Source: Coprinellus micaceus (lineage: Eukaryota; Basidiomycota; Agaricomycetes; Agaricales; Psathyrellaceae). From it: a DNA stretch of 64,000 bases. The translations under genes and the position numbers were made by a program. The notes below the pieces were generated by a model. It saw only the letters and a list, made by a program, of their open reading frames with translations, was not told where the DNA came from and ran no database searches. The stretch lies in the NCBI GenBank assembly GCA_951394405.1, contig OX596342.1, positions 2,790,001-2,854,000 on the forward strand, read 5' to 3'. Positions 30,939 through 43,400 of the stretch are shown one piece after another (position 1 is the stretch's first letter; every line of letters begins with the position of its first letter).

Positions 30939-31165
30939 TGTAGAGGTGTGGGGGAATGCACGCTCCAAGTTCGTGTCGGGGATTCGAAGCCTCACCCACC
31001 TGGCGTACGCATGGAGAAGGCCAAACGAGTGTATTGGGTAGATAAATAGAATATATAGAAATGACTGAGAGCCGGGGAGAAACGAGTGGGGAGGAAGGAG
31101 AAGGAAGGGAAATGCGAACTAAAAACAAGAGACCACACGTATGTGTGAGTGCGCGGATGTGCCTA
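30939..31165 (-). repeat. Solo LTR, truncated copy
   Basis: It matches the 3' half of the LTR at 30006, with CTCTACA at its end, TTCGAATCCCCGACACGAAC and the pyrimidine-rich tract, then loses similarity near the block GTGAGTGCGCGGATGTGCC. The 5' half is missing. Confidence 0.65.
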
Positions 31166-34100
31166 CCTCTGTAATTGCCCTACCTCGCATTAGCACGCTA
31201 CCTTGCGAACGTAACCGTCCGCACGTCCCTATGTGGCAACAATTATAAAATATGTCATATGCCCTATGTCCTCCATACCACCGACCGAACGAAAGAAAGT
31301 CCGAGTTTCCTCCCGTCCGCTCCGCACTGTGGATGGATATATTCTGGGTGCTTGACCACGGAGGATTGTCCCCAAAGGCTCGGGAAACGAGGGACCAGCG
31401 AGACCGACGCTTCAGCTACCCCCGTACCACGTAGATTGCCTGAGCAGTGCGGATTCGAGAGCTAGAGCGCGCCTTAGAACGAAGAATGCGATATCCACGC
31501 ACCGAAGAGTTCGGGTCAAGTGTGAACGTCGCAAGGTTCACAAAGGTGGTCTGTCCGACACGGCACATATCCTTCACGATCACGGTCCCTGACGAGGCAG
31601 CTCCGGTACGATGAGCCATCGAAGCCGACCTAAACTTGAAACCATGAGCAGGCCTCACCGGGAGGCATTAAGAAGCAGATTGACGGGCCGAGAGCGGTGT
31701 CCCCGAGGTCGGATAGTCGTGTGGAAGGTGCAAACGGAGCGACGAGGGGTGTCGGCGTTGAGCGGGCTGTGGGACGGCCATTGAGAGAGTCACAATACCT
31801 CGGCGCCCCAGATCCCCACGCCGTGGCGGCTGTCACCGGAGTCGACACGAGCCTTGAACACGAGGACAATTTACCTATCGGTGCCCCACATAGTAAGGAA
31901 CGGGGAGAACGGGTTCGGTATCGTCGTCAAAGAGGTGGATGGAATATAAGGGAGCGCGAACGAGGACGTAATACAGGTTGGAAGATATACTCGTCCGCCT
32001 CCCTGGTTCCAATCCAGAGTAGGAGCTCAGACAACGAGCTCAATGCCGGTCAGGTCATCCGCCGAGAATATGGATCCACCCACGTTGCGAGACACAACTC
32101 CGCCTCACCATATCAGGTCAGTCGAAGGCAAACGCTCAGCACGAGTAGACGGTGGTGGTCAGAGAGCAAGAGCCAATCGGGAGGGCCCGCAGTAGCGCCA
32201 CTCTGGCCTCATGTCTCGGACTCTGTTAATCCCCTTGATATAAATTTGGAAGTGAATTGCGTCCAGGCCCCATTCATTTCTCTCTTCCTCCTGACCACGA
32301 TGGGCGCTGCTGCCTCCCTCTCATACCTATACCTTGGTTAACCCTGCTGTTCTAACGGCTTCTTGGTACCTCGTTGTCGACGGCCTTCTCTACGTGATCA
32401 TGTCCATTGAGCCAGCACTCCGCTTACTACCCACCTGATCACGTCGTCGCCTTCGCCCTTCTACGGCCAATCAATATGTTATTGTTGTCCAAGGGTGGAC
32501 GGCTACGTGGCTAAGTGGGGGTGGAGGGATGAGTTGATGCCGACTTCAGATCGATGAGGCTTCAGGCAGATGGATCTGCGGGTTGCTTAGACTGGTACGT
32601 TTCCGGTTCTCAATATTTCTTCTGTCTTCTCTTCCAGTTGACGTGTCGATCATATCCCTAATAGACTTTCTACCTCTCTCCTCGATTCTCCTTGGACGTC
32701 GACCATGGCCTCGGTCTCTCCAACGTCGACCGCCCCTGCTCTATCGAAGGATTGCAAACCCAATACCGGGCGCTGCTTTCGCGCTCCTCATCCCCGCTCC
32801 ACGTCACCACCGTGGGTGGCTCTCCCCTGGGTACATCAGTCCGCCCATACTGGCAGCTCAGAATGCACGTCGAAGATGCAGGTTCTCCAGCCTGCAACCA
32901 TCGAATTGCTAGGCGCTTTGTTCGGTCTCCGCTCGGATGTGGCTGTCGACTCGCCCCGCGTCGGTGTCATTAGGTATGTTCCACGCCCACTTTGCGTTAT
33001 CTTCTGTTTCCCTTCTTCACTCTATTTATTGTCTTCCTTTTCGGTTCACCGAAACCCCATCCCATCGCGAGCCATGGCTCTCCTCCCTTTTCATCCGGCG
33101 TCGAGCACCTTATCCCTAGGCAGCTACGCAGCATGTTCTGCTGGCCCGATGCTGCGCTACATCACCCCGTTCGGGTCCTATGCCTCCATTTGTCGCATGA
33201 ACTCCCTTCTACCCACCCTATACATATTGACCCCCTTCTCCGTCCAGTACAACGAATACCTAGCGTGTAATGTCACTGGCTATGCGGAACTTTCCAAGGG
33301 ACTACGGTCCGAACGGCGGTCGAACGCGTACTCCCCAGCATTCGGGGCCACAGAGCTTAAGTACACACTACTTTGCTCCTTCCTACGAAACGAGAGTGGA
33401 GGATCGCACGACCACGAGCAGGGTGACTAAGTTCGATCTGCTAAGAGGCCATATGTTCCGGCGTGGGGTCGTGAATTATTTATGCCACATACACGATGTA
33501 GTGATTCGAAGAAGAAATTCGCTCCGCCAGGAAGTGGATGAAGTAAGGAGCGGATCGCGATCGCATGAAAGGATCGTAACGTCTCTCGGGTGTTGTACGG
33601 ATTTATGCCGACGATCGACGGGCTAGTGCACACCACACATCGGCGAGTCCACTAGCCCACCCAACCCACTCTGACATCTCCTCGACAGAGGCTAGGGACA
33701 TCTGAGAGAGGGAGGGATATAGAATGAAAGAGGCGGAGTGGCGCTGGGGCCGAGGTCGATCCGCACACTCCCATTTTGACTCGGTTTGGACTCATGAGAA
33801 GGATCCCCGAATCGGACCGGACGCACAAATGGGCCGTGTGTGCGATGGGTAGTGCGACCCTTGTGCTCTCCGCACTCCCGTGTCATTGCACATCGAGCAC
33901 CGCATGATATATAGCTGGGCGCCTAAGTTATCGCGCTGTTAATGCGGTAACTTACCGTTTTGGTCTTACGTTGCAAAGTTATGTTATCAGAGTGGAAGCA
34001 GGGGGGTCGCACCGCCAACAAGGGCTGCTGTCAGCGCCCGGCCGGTTGACAGGGAGATATCACTCAATAGATATGGTGAACTAACTGTATACTTCAAGAC

Positions 34101-34642
34101 CGTCCGTCGACATGGCTGATGGGCATCCGCGGGGCAGTGAGATTAGTCAAATGCTATGACGGATTCCCCGGACAACCCAAAGCTTTCCGAGCCCGAAGGG
34201 TTAAGTCAATGGGACAAGTACGCCTGGTGATGCACGCGGTGATTTGCGTTCACTTCGAAGATCGCTGTGACTCACTGTCGCAGAATCTGCGTGCGCGAAA
34301 GGTTAATCCCCAAAAGTGAACATATAAGGGTGATGTTTCTGCGATTGCAGGCGGGTCTTGGCATAATACTGTGACGGTTGTGCCTGCAGCGAGCCATTGA
34401 CGGACTTACGTCCGCGTAGAAGCTTTACGCGCGTGACCGAACACGGGTTAGGCTGGCATCTGAGGGCGCAGGAGGCCCCTGAACAGTGTTTGACTGTACA
34501 TATCTTGGAAGATCGCTCCGGCGATTGACAGATACTTGCGTGTGGATCAGACGAAACACCCCGCGGACACGGCTCCAATAGGCAGTCGAGTATGACCTCA
34601 ACGGTAGCTTGGCTGCGAGCTTGAGGTCTGTAACGATTGTGC
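31166..34642. other. Long intergenic stretch, no gene I can support
   Basis: Several medium frames occur, notably 31697-32341 (214 codons) and 32705-33430 (241 codons, with a splice-like GTATGT at 32972). Neither shows a domain; both overlap other open frames, and both have Ser/Pro/Arg-rich translations expected by chance in GC-rich DNA. A short TATAAATTTGG box lies near 32239. A decayed gene cannot be excluded. Confidence 0.4.
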
Positions 34643-34743
34643 TGTGGGGATGCCTTCGCGCTTGTGCGCGAAGTCCCCAACTATCGAGCATTTCCCGATC
34701 AGTCGACAACGGAGCGACATCTCGGATCTGTCGCTCGGAGGTA

Positions 34744-36374
34744 CACTAACTGATCAAAAAGAATGTCCCACCCTCCAAATTTGGCTGTGCCGTAGATATG
34801 GCTTCTTTTTTGGTATAAATCCTTATCATATCAGTATGCGACTGGGTGAAAATGAAGATTGACATGTACCCTACACTCTCACAAAAAGTTATCGCAGAGG
34901 GGCAATTAACGGCGTCAGGATGCATGAGTCTGGGGTGATGCCTCCGAACCAGGGTTGTGATGGCCATCAAATTTGCCATGTCACCACCGCCGACAGGTCA
35001 TATCTCAACAACCACTGGACGAAGCCCTTTCAACTTCGGCAAGCATATTCTATACCCCCTTCTCTACCACTATGGCCCCAAATACTACCCCAACAAAAAA
35101 AGCGAAGATCTGTGTAATGAAGAAAGCCGGCTTCTCAAATGACGACATCCGGCAGGCCTTAGGAGAGCGTAGCAACATCACCAGCCGAACAATTAACCGG
35201 ATATACAAGAGATATGGAGAGAAGGAGAACTACTATGATGTGGGCCATTCGACTGGGCGGCCCCGCAAGCTCACCCCACGCGACACCCGAAATGCCATGT
35301 GGCATCTAGCCAACGGATCAGCCCATGACGCCTCCGACCTTCAGCAAAACTACTTCCCGGAGGTGTCTGTCCAAACGGTCAAGCGTGAGCTACGCCAGCA
35401 AGGTCTACGTCCTCACAAGAGAATTTCAGTCCCTTTCATCAGTCACCCACACCATGGGAAGCGGAATAAATTTGCAGACGAGCATCTCGACTGGACGGTC
35501 GCAAACTGGAAGGCTGTCAACTTCTCCGATGAGTCTAAATTCCATGTGTTTGGGTCAGATGGGATGGAGTGGTGCTGGAGGAAGCCTAATGAGCGGCTGG
35601 ATCCTAGGTTTACCAAGAAGAAGGTGAAGCATGGAGGAGGGAAGGTTATGGTGTGGGGAATGATCACAGCACATGGGGTTGGTCGCATTGTGCGGATTGA
35701 GGGAAATCTCAATGCGGCACTCTACTGTGAGATATTGGAGGATGATGTCCTGGGAACGTACTCCGATATTGGAATTGACCCCAAGGATTATTATTTCCAG
35801 CAAGACAACGATCCAAAACACACGGCTAATGTTTCGCAAGCCTGGTTCAAGAGAAACAACATCGATGTTCTCGACTGGCCGCCCAGCAGTCCAGATATCA
35901 ACATCATCGAGAATCTATGGGACTACCTGGATCACAAGATCCGTGCAAGAAACCCCCTACCACACTCGGAGGAGGACCTGTGGGTTGCTTTGCAAGAGGA
36001 GTGGTACCGCATTCCGAAGGAGTATATTGATGCATTGTATGAGTCTCTCCCTCAGAGAATTTGTGATTTGCACAAGGCGAGGGGTGGTAATACTCGATAC
36101 TAGACCATATAATTAGATCATGTGTTCTCGCAAAGTTATTCTCAATTTTATGCCATGGTACCATCAGGCGGTGATGTCATTTGATGGGTTCTCACAAAGA
36201 ACTCCCATTTCCCGGAGCAATATCTGTCCGATTATGTCGATACTCTACATGCCGGTACCCAATATGTACGCAATGTACCATACAAAATATGAGGTTATTT
36301 GAGTTCACTTTAACCGAGATATTTACGCTATACGCCCCACATGTAGGTGGGACAATCTTTCTGGTCAGTTAGTG
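34744..36374 (+). mobile_element. Tc1/mariner-type DNA transposon, apparently intact
   Basis: The 1631-bp element has terminal inverted repeats of about 29 bp, starting CACTAACTGATCAAAAAGAA on the left and the complement of CACTAACTGACCAGAAAGAT on the right, with only a few mismatches. TA duplications lie at 34742-34743 and 36375-36376. It encodes a full-length transposase. Insertion into a solo LTR sets its arrival after that LTR. Confidence 0.92.
35072..36103 (+). CDS. Tc1-type transposase, DD34E
   Basis: The 343-residue protein (start MAPNTTPTKKAK; the frame is open 33 codons upstream, but this ATG fits the family) has N-terminal paired-type helix-turn-helix DNA-binding segments (about residues 12-120, with the GRPRKLT linker at 62-68) and a catalytic domain with D153 (NFSDESKF), D245 (FQQDNDPKHTA) and E280 (PDINIIENLWDYL). 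Exactly 34 residues separate the second Asp from Glu, the Tc1 signature. A WPPSSPD block precedes the Glu, as usual. It cuts and pastes the element at TA sites. No stop or frameshift is seen, so it may be functional. Confidence 0.95.
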   Translation: MAPNTTPTKKAKICVMKKAGFSNDDIRQALGERSNITSRTINRIYKRYGEKENYYDVGHSTGRPRKLTPRDTRNAMWHLANGSAHDASDLQQNYFPEVSVQTVKRELRQQGLRPHKRISVPFISHPHHGKRNKFADEHLDWTVANWKAVNFSDESKFHVFGSDGMEWCWRKPNERLDPRFTKKKVKHGGGKVMVWGMITAHGVGRIVRIEGNLNAALYCEILEDDVLGTYSDIGIDPKDYYFQQDNDPKHTANVSQAWFKRNNIDVLDWPPSSPDINIIENLWDYLDHKIRARNPLPHSEEDLWVALQEEWYRIPKEYIDALYESLPQRICDLHKARGGNTRY

Positions 36375-36674
36375 TAGGTTTCGCACTCCGTTGCTTTGTT
36401 CGACGCCCCCTGCGTCTCACGCTAGTGTAGTGATCGCCCTGGCGAGTGTGCACCCGCGCACTCACATATACCCCAGTACCTTGGCATTCGGCTCCGGGGT
36501 TCGGACTTTCCTTCCTTCCACTTCCTTCCCACTCGTTTCTCCCCAGCTCTCTCTCTCTTTCTATTCTATTTATCTACGGAATACACTCGTTCCCCCTTTT
36601 CCACGCGTACGCCGGTTCGGTGAGGCTTCGAATCCCCGACACGAACTCAGAGCGCATTCCCCCGCGTCTCTACA

Positions 36675-37182
36675 GTGCCGTCTCGGTGTATATTGCGCAC
36701 ACAACTGAATACGACGGGCGTATGTATAAACTCATGATGCACGGAGAGTGGAACCAGAATCGCTGTGAGCGCAACTTGAACTTTGCCCCACCCGCGAAGT
36801 ACGTGCTACGCTTGCCTCGTTGGCACCCCATCACCAATGTTGTCCCCCGGACGACATATGGCACACCTCCCCAGGACTACCCTTTTCAGCCTTACCCCTG
36901 CAGATTGAATCTAGAGGTGTTGATCTCCCGTGGGCCTACAAATATTCATAGTCTTTGGCGCTGGAGCCCCAGTTCTTCACAAGTCTTGTGTACACACCCC
37001 ACCGACCTCTGTATCGGTCTACCCGCGTTTTAAAGAGGCAAACTCTACCCTAGAGCAAGTCATTCTATCGGTTTCCAACGAACTTGTGTCTTACCCACCT
37101 CTCTTCAGCACATTTCCAACACCCACTACCCCCGAGGTTCACCCTCTCTCGCGAAGCACTTCAAACTTTCCAACCAGAATAA
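36675..37182. other. Intergenic upstream of micropeptide copy 2
   Basis: About 500 bp after the solo LTR. A TATAAAC box lies near 36725 and TTTTAAAG near 37030; either could serve the micropeptide frame. No gene recognised. Confidence 0.45.
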
Positions 37183-37260
37183 ATGGGAGAGCCGGTTAAA
37201 GTTAAGGTAGGGGTAGTCATCGGCGAGGATGGCCAAGAGGTCAAACCACCTAAGAAGTAA
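37183..37260 (+). CDS. Candidate 25-residue micropeptide, copy 2
   Basis: ATG to TAA encodes 25 residues: MGEPVKVKVGVVIGEDG then QEV and KPPKK. An in-frame TAA stands directly before the ATG, so this is a true short frame. It has the same length as copy 1 (27888-27965) and shares GVVIG and KPPKK with largely different third bases (GGG GTA GTC ATC GGC against GGC GTT GTC ATT GGC; AAA CCA CCT against AAG CCG CCG), while flanking DNA is unlike. Soon after the stop comes AAG/GTAACA, a possible donor, as in copy 1. The middle is hydrophobic and the end basic; there is no Cys. I do not recognise the family. Confidence 0.5.
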   Translation: MGEPVKVKVGVVIGEDGQEVKPPKK

Positions 37261-39468
37261 TTCGAACAAGGTAACATCATGCGGTTGGCTATACTTCAAC
37301 AAGGCGACTGATTGTGTACCACAGCACGGGCGCGAGTGCGGTGACTCTCACAAACCAGTTCGAGCGAACGTCGAGCCGCAGGTCGGCCCCCGCTCCCAAG
37401 CAAGGCCAATTAACTACATGTACACTGTCGCCAGCATTGAAATGTCTACAAAGCCTCTTTGTATTCCGACTGTATCCCAGATCGAAGAGTTATACCACGA
37501 TCAGATCTGCTATGGTTCTCTTCGTTCTCAGACCAGTACCCGAAGGGATAGGGCAAGCTCGGTCCTCAGGCCGCTGGGCGCTGTTTTGTTGGGGGACTCC
37601 TGCCACGTTTTTCACATAATCGGATGGACTGCTCGCGCTCACCCAGCATGAGTCAACGGTGTCAATGATCGACGGTCGTGCCACTCCATGTGGGTTTTGA
37701 GTTAATGACGACAGATGACAACCACTGACAATCACAGTGCGGGCAGAAAATGGCTATATGTGTGGGCGCTAACCATGGTGGCGTTTGAGGGGATTACTGT
37801 CTTCTCGACGCGCCTCAGGATCGGCTAATTTCCGCTCTGTCGGAGCATCATGGTGTCAGGTCGAGTTGCCTCAGTTGATGGGAATAAGTACACCCAAGTG
37901 ACATGGATCACAACCACTTTGAACTTGCTCTGAACTTTGGTCCTGAGTTAAAACCGGGTGAGAAACGTCGACTCGTGGTCTTCATTTTGGGGGCATCTGG
38001 CACGACGCGAACCTTTCTTGGAGCTCCGAACAGCCTTGCGAGCGCTTTCTATATTAAACTCTTGGTATTGCGTACAATTTACACTGGACAAGGTCGTGCG
38101 ATGGGTTTGTGCAGTGGTGTGAGGCCGCGTGGATGTCGTACTGTACCCGTTGATATCCCTCGGTGATATGGGCGCTTATCACCATTCACCCCACTCCAAC
38201 CGCGTTTTTGAATAGCGTACCAGGGTCCTGCGGAGAATACAAGCCTTACATATCATCCTGCATGCATGTCAGGCCCAAACTCTATTGTTCTGAAACACGA
38301 GTTCTTCACACCAGCTCGCGGTGTTGCCATCCAACGGATCAGTCTAGCCAGATATGACTGTGTTCAGATTGATGAGCGCCTTAAGCCCCTCCGCAGGGCT
38401 TCAGAATTGGGCATTTGACGACTGTGCCTGGTTCCGGGAGAAGCTCCAACTAGGGTGTCCTGTGGGAAGTAGTCAGGGGATCCCAGTGAATGAGCGCGCA
38501 AGCACATCGCCGTTCTTTTGGGACGGGGGAAGACACGAGTCAGCTCAGGACCAACGTGGTAAATTTCGGATTCGCTTGTGTAGTGAGTGGCGTAGTAGGG
38601 GTTACAGTGCATACGAAACACGAGGTACACAACGCCACAGGTCTTGCACAATACTTCGCATCCAGTTTACACCGACGATTTGTGCATAGGGTTGTCCGCT
38701 GAAAAGGATTTGTGTTGGCCTTGGAAGATACCTTCAGCAAGCAGTGGGTTAAGAGAGCTAACAGGGTATGGCAGTGACGAGCGGCGGGGGAGTTCCGTTC
38801 ATGCAGTGGCGATGAATCAACCCCTAATTGAGCGTCTATACATTTAGAGAGGTGATATATGGTCCTCGGTCAGCCACTGATGCCCGTAGCAGCTAGACCC
38901 GTTGCGAATGACTCTCCGTAGTACCCGCCGATCCCTAAGCGTTGGACATCACCACTTAGACTGCCGTTCATTCCACTATTTTGCTGGTCATGAAACGCCC
39001 TTTCAAAGTTTAGGACTTAGCAGGGTCTCCATCACATGGTTCCTTATTAGAGGAAGCTACCTCACCAACCAATAGCCAATCGGACGACACGATGTTGAGT
39101 TGCATGGAGTTTGACGACGGCCGTCAGATGCACAGTAAACCTGACTGAACAAAGACTGAATGCTACAGCGTGATATCAATGAATACTCTGGGACGGACCA
39201 ACGATGGACAAAGCGGCGTTACGGGAGTGCGCGGTGTGTCCAAATCTGGACGACCTTGAAGGTACAGCAGCGGTTGCGGGGCGCTAGCCCTGGGTCAAAG
39301 TGCGTAAATCGAGCCTATGTAAGGGCATGAGGGAAAGCTCCAACCCTCACTCACATTTTCGACCCACAGGCGCCAGCAAGCCATACCACGTCACACAGGA
39401 GTCTGGAGCCGGTCGTCCCCTCAGCAGCCGAGTCGATCAAACTTCGTCGTTACTCCCGTAACCTCAGC
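37261..39468. other. Intergenic, no supported gene
   Basis: About 2.2 kb of mixed sequence with short frames on both strands, the longest around 140 codons at 37229-37651, none with a motif. Nothing else recognised. Confidence 0.5.
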
Positions 39469-39837
39469 ATGGACAGTCTCGTTCGCACTCCCTCGACCTC
39501 TCGCACTCCACCCAAGTCCTACTCTAAGCTCGCACCCCATAGGCGCTCAGAAAGGTCGAAGAAGGTCACCGAGGAAGCCGGTGACCACCCCATGGGTGAA
39601 CCGGACGAGGACCAGATGGAAACGGAACTGCATATCACTGTGGCGATGACGAGAAAGGCGATCAAGCTCTTTACAGCTGGCAGGATGCCGGAGACCTGTG
39701 GGATCGGAGGCCGACTCGAGCAGGTCAATTCGACAATAATCGAAATCGAAACGGAGAAACCCATGGATAACCTGCGTGAAGTCGCTGGACCACCGTCGAC
39801 CGACAGGCCATCCGTCTTCATGGAGAGAGGCAATTAG
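39469..39837 (+). CDS. Hypothetical protein, 122 codons, weak support
   Basis: It starts MDSLVRTPSTSRTPP, is rich in Ser/Pro at the N-terminus, then charged, and ends VFMERGN. No domain is recognised. The opposite strand is open over the same stretch (39519-39833) and would encode a hydrophobic, membrane-like segment, so it is unclear which strand, if either, is coding. It lies just left of the repeat-rich half of the window. Confidence 0.25.
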   Translation: MDSLVRTPSTSRTPPKSYSKLAPHRRSERSKKVTEEAGDHPMGEPDEDQMETELHITVAMTRKAIKLFTAGRMPETCGIGGRLEQVNSTIIEIETEKPMDNLREVAGPPSTDRPSVFMERGN

Positions 39838-40499
39838 AACCTCCGCGTTCTCGCCTCAACATGATACGATCTGCGTGAAGCTCTGTTCCCCATACCTACG
39901 GCCGTGATAGGCGTGGACGAGGTGAACCACTTGAATTGAAAGCCCACTGTGAAAATGACGGAGGGGAGATGACAGAAGAGACCAGAGAGAGCTAACGGCG
40001 GAAGGGACAGTCAACGCTTACGCCCAGCAGAAACAGTCTCTCAGGATCCACCTTGAATGGTCACAAGGCGCTGTCCTCGATGCGTTGTCGGCTAATCCCT
40101 GTGAGATATCGATCGGCGTAATCAGACGTGTCCATGTACGAGGTGAACGGCGTAGTAATATGGCGCCGGAAGTGTACGTCGCCCAGGTGGCCGACCGGAA
40201 TGTTATCGAGGAGGACCGTGTCAGGCCGAATCGATCGCCAGACTGCCCAGCGGGGACGCTGGAACGACAGCCAAGGACTGATGAGTTCGAGGATCTATTG
40301 AAAGGGGGTTGGAGCTCACCGTTCACCGTTCTTCGAGCGTATTCATCCAACCGAATCAGCCACAATACGAGATTCAATCGTCGTGTTTTGGAGCTTGGAA
40401 TCGCTGAGCGCTGGACTGTACCGACGAACTCGTAGTCGGTAGGTGTAAGATGAGATTACTCACAAAACTCAGAAAGCACATCAGCCTGACTAGAAAGGG

Positions 40500-43400
40500 G
40501 AGACGGACCAGGTGGAGGAGGTGGAGGAGCAAGGATACATCGATGGATATCGTAGTGAATGTCAGAAAGCAGGACCGAGAGGTCTAGGCCTCGCTCGGCG
40601 TTGGCCGAGCGGAGTTTAAATAGAAAGTTGCTCAAAGCCACCAGTTGCCGCAAGCCCAGGTCGCTTTTTGGTGTGTGTAGAAGGGGCCCATTTCGGCCCA
40701 TTGAGCTAAAATGTGGAGCGACGCGTCACCATATGACCGCATTTCTGCGCGATTCGCGGGGCGACACCGTGTCACTTGTCGCTTCCACGCAAACTCGCTA
40801 ATCATCGCCACTCCTTTCCCCCCGACCACCACCACCGATCCTAACATCCTCGCATCCCCCCCCCCCCCCCCCCGTTATGGCTTTACCTGGCAGCTTTCTC
40901 CTACGGTCAATGAGACTATCCTTCTGCCGGAACCTCTCCGTGGCAGTCTCTGGCTTACCTCCCGAATTCCTTTATCGGTGGAAGTCCCGATTTTGAACGC
41001 GCAAGGCGCCATTGGAAAAGGAGGGGTCTCTCGAACGCGATCCTTTCGGCACCCAGTAGAAAGAGAAACCCTCCTCTTTTTATCGACTGCTTCTGCGTGT
41101 TTTACATCGGGATGCCCTTCCCGATATACGCCGTGCTCTTTTCTGGGTCTACAGGTGACCTCCTATCTTTCGTAGTACTGACTCTCCACTGTACCGGAAT
41201 CGCACTGTGCCCGACCTTCGTGAGCATCTCTCTGGCTTCTTTACTTACGCAATTACCTAGAGGATTTTCCACCGCACTTCTTCCACCAAAGATACGGGCA
41301 TGAGGTCAATCCACACGGACGCAACCTTTCCAGAACTTCGATTTCGGGCTTCATTCAGGGGCGCTTTCTTCCGGGGTCGCGGCGTGAGTTTTTAATCGAT
41401 GCCAGTGACAGTTGGAATTTATCGGGCTTGACCTATTTACCTCCCCGTCGTCATTTTAGCTACAGATCGTCCCGCTCGCTGTTCCGGACTACAGGGCCAA
41501 TGTTGGGACCTTCGATGCCAAGGATAACCATTATCCCAGGGCGCTTAGGCGCCCATCTCGCCCAGGCTTACGACATATTAGATTAGCTTATCATAGATCT
41601 CTGATGTAGATGCCAGCAGCGCATCGGAGCCAATACCACATCTTACATTCAACGCTATACCCGGCGCTTAGCGGCCAGCTCACCAGCCTCACCAGCGAGC
41701 CACCCGAGTAGGTCCACCTTAGGTGGATGCAGAAACCGTCGGTACCCAACGTGGGTGCGGGCAGGGGACATCTGCGAAATATCGATCCAACTCCCCCCGT
41801 CGGGTACAATGGAGAGCTGCTTGAGCGCTTTCGAACGTTCCCCTGTACTTAATCCCCGCACTCAGGAATGATCAATGATTCGTCGTCGTTTTCGATTCCG
41901 CCATTCTTACACAAGGTTAAATCCTACGAGTACCCCAATTCCAGAAGTCAACCTCGGCAATTACACGAATGGATCACGCTCGACTTCTGGCTCGCTGGAA
42001 CGCCAGGGCTATGGCACCGCAGGTGCGTACCTGCTCCTCGACTTTGTGCACATTAAGGTCACTCAATGTCGAAATGTGATCCACGAGGAGCTCCTTCTGG
42101 ACATAGGCTAACAGGCTGGGGGGCGTCTACCGACCGACGATAGCGTGAAGTAGTCATAAAATACCAAGATTGAAGACCCAGAGGGTACGCTGAGATCCAA
42201 CGTGCGAGAGACGTCTAGAGTTGGTTTCTATCCCTGTATATTTCGTACAGTACACACTCTATGCAAATCTACTCTCAATACATGACCTGGTGACCAAGGA
42301 ATTGACCCTGCGGGGTACGAAGTGCTCTGTCGCCGATACGCACTGCATGACACCCAACTCTGACAAGCCAACCAAATTCCAGCCCTACGGGTCGACCTCA
42401 AGAGAAGCGACCGAGATAGAGAAATGAGAGTCGGTTGACCCTCGAGTCGGTGTCGTTTCTCAGCGGTATCGCGAATGAAGCAAGGGCCTGTAGACTCTGG
42501 AGTAAGGGATGCAGAACGGGGATAGCAGCACGTAGTGCGCCTCTCAGCCCCAAACCAAGTTCGGGCGGAGCAGAACGGGAGGAGCCAGAGCAACCCGAGA
42601 AAAGAAAACGTCGGTAGGTTGGGAGATCGGAGTGCCCAGAGGCTCCAGCTAAGGATGTTCTGAAGGGAAGGTGACATGGTCCAGTGCATGAGGGAGGCAA
42701 AGGAATATTGAAAGATCGCACCCTCGCCGGGGGGCAGAAAGCGAATATAACCCACACCCACCACGCCATCTCTCAGGCGTTGATGTATGCTAAGGGAGAC
42801 CCCGAATGGAGGCCACCCGAACAGACAGAGAGTCGAGAGACACTTGTCGCGTTATAGATCATCCATCCTGTCCTGAACCCAAGGAAGCCCTGTCTCTAAA
42901 CGAGATCATCACGAGGCCGGAAGGCAGGAAAGAGACCGGAGGCATGTAGAAGGAACGGGCGCCTGACACCCAGAAGAGTGGCATGCATCCCTAAACCCCG
43001 TAACCCAGACGGAAGGGGAGCAATCAGAGAGGCTGATAGGTGGACGGACAAATAGACCCCAGGATCGTGCCCGCCTGCGAGCAGTTCGAGCGAACCAAGT
43101 GTCTACCTGACATTTGTTCAGTGGAAATGCATGTGCAGGAATGCCGGTCTGGGGTCGTTCAAACAATCCGACAGCCGAGCGTGAACAACTAGGTAGTCGG
43201 CTTTAGCGGTGTTTGGCAAGGAAGCTATACACATGGGATGGAGGCGGTTCGCCCACATCCCAGAAGGTGTATGGGAGTCAAGTGCTGGCGCGCTCCTTGG
43301 GATAGACTGCTAAGGACTTTCTGATAAGAAACCCGTTCGATCAGAAGGTTTCGAAAGGAAGATAAGAAGAGCTCGCCACCAGTCAACCCGCCATTCATTC

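Larger units (their letters stand above)
34643..36674 (+). repeat. Solo LTR interrupted by a Tc1-type transposon
   Basis: The left part (34643-34743) starts TGTGGGGATGCC and matches the start of the LTR at 30006-30480; the right part (36377-36674) continues the same LTR to GTCTCTACA. GTGC flanks both outer ends (34639-34642 and 36675-36678), a 4-bp duplication. The transposon sits at a TA within the sequence GGAGGTA. Confidence 0.75.

Noticed and set aside
31697..32341. 214-codon plus-strand open frame
   Set aside because: No domain, no clear promoter, heavily overlapped by other frames, and composition of random GC-rich sequence.
32705..33430. 241-codon plus-strand open frame with a GTATGT donor inside
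   Set aside because: Three frames are open over much of it and none shows a domain; exon structure could not be completed.
36615..36640. TTCGAATCC resembling a Pol III box B, suggesting a tRNA-derived SINE
   Set aside because: No box A at the right distance and no cloverleaf; the sequence lies inside a segment with LTR termini and target duplications.
40856..40873. 18-base C homopolymer as a structural element
   Set aside because: Simple homopolymers of this size are common and may vary in sequencing; noted only as a landmark of the tandem unit.
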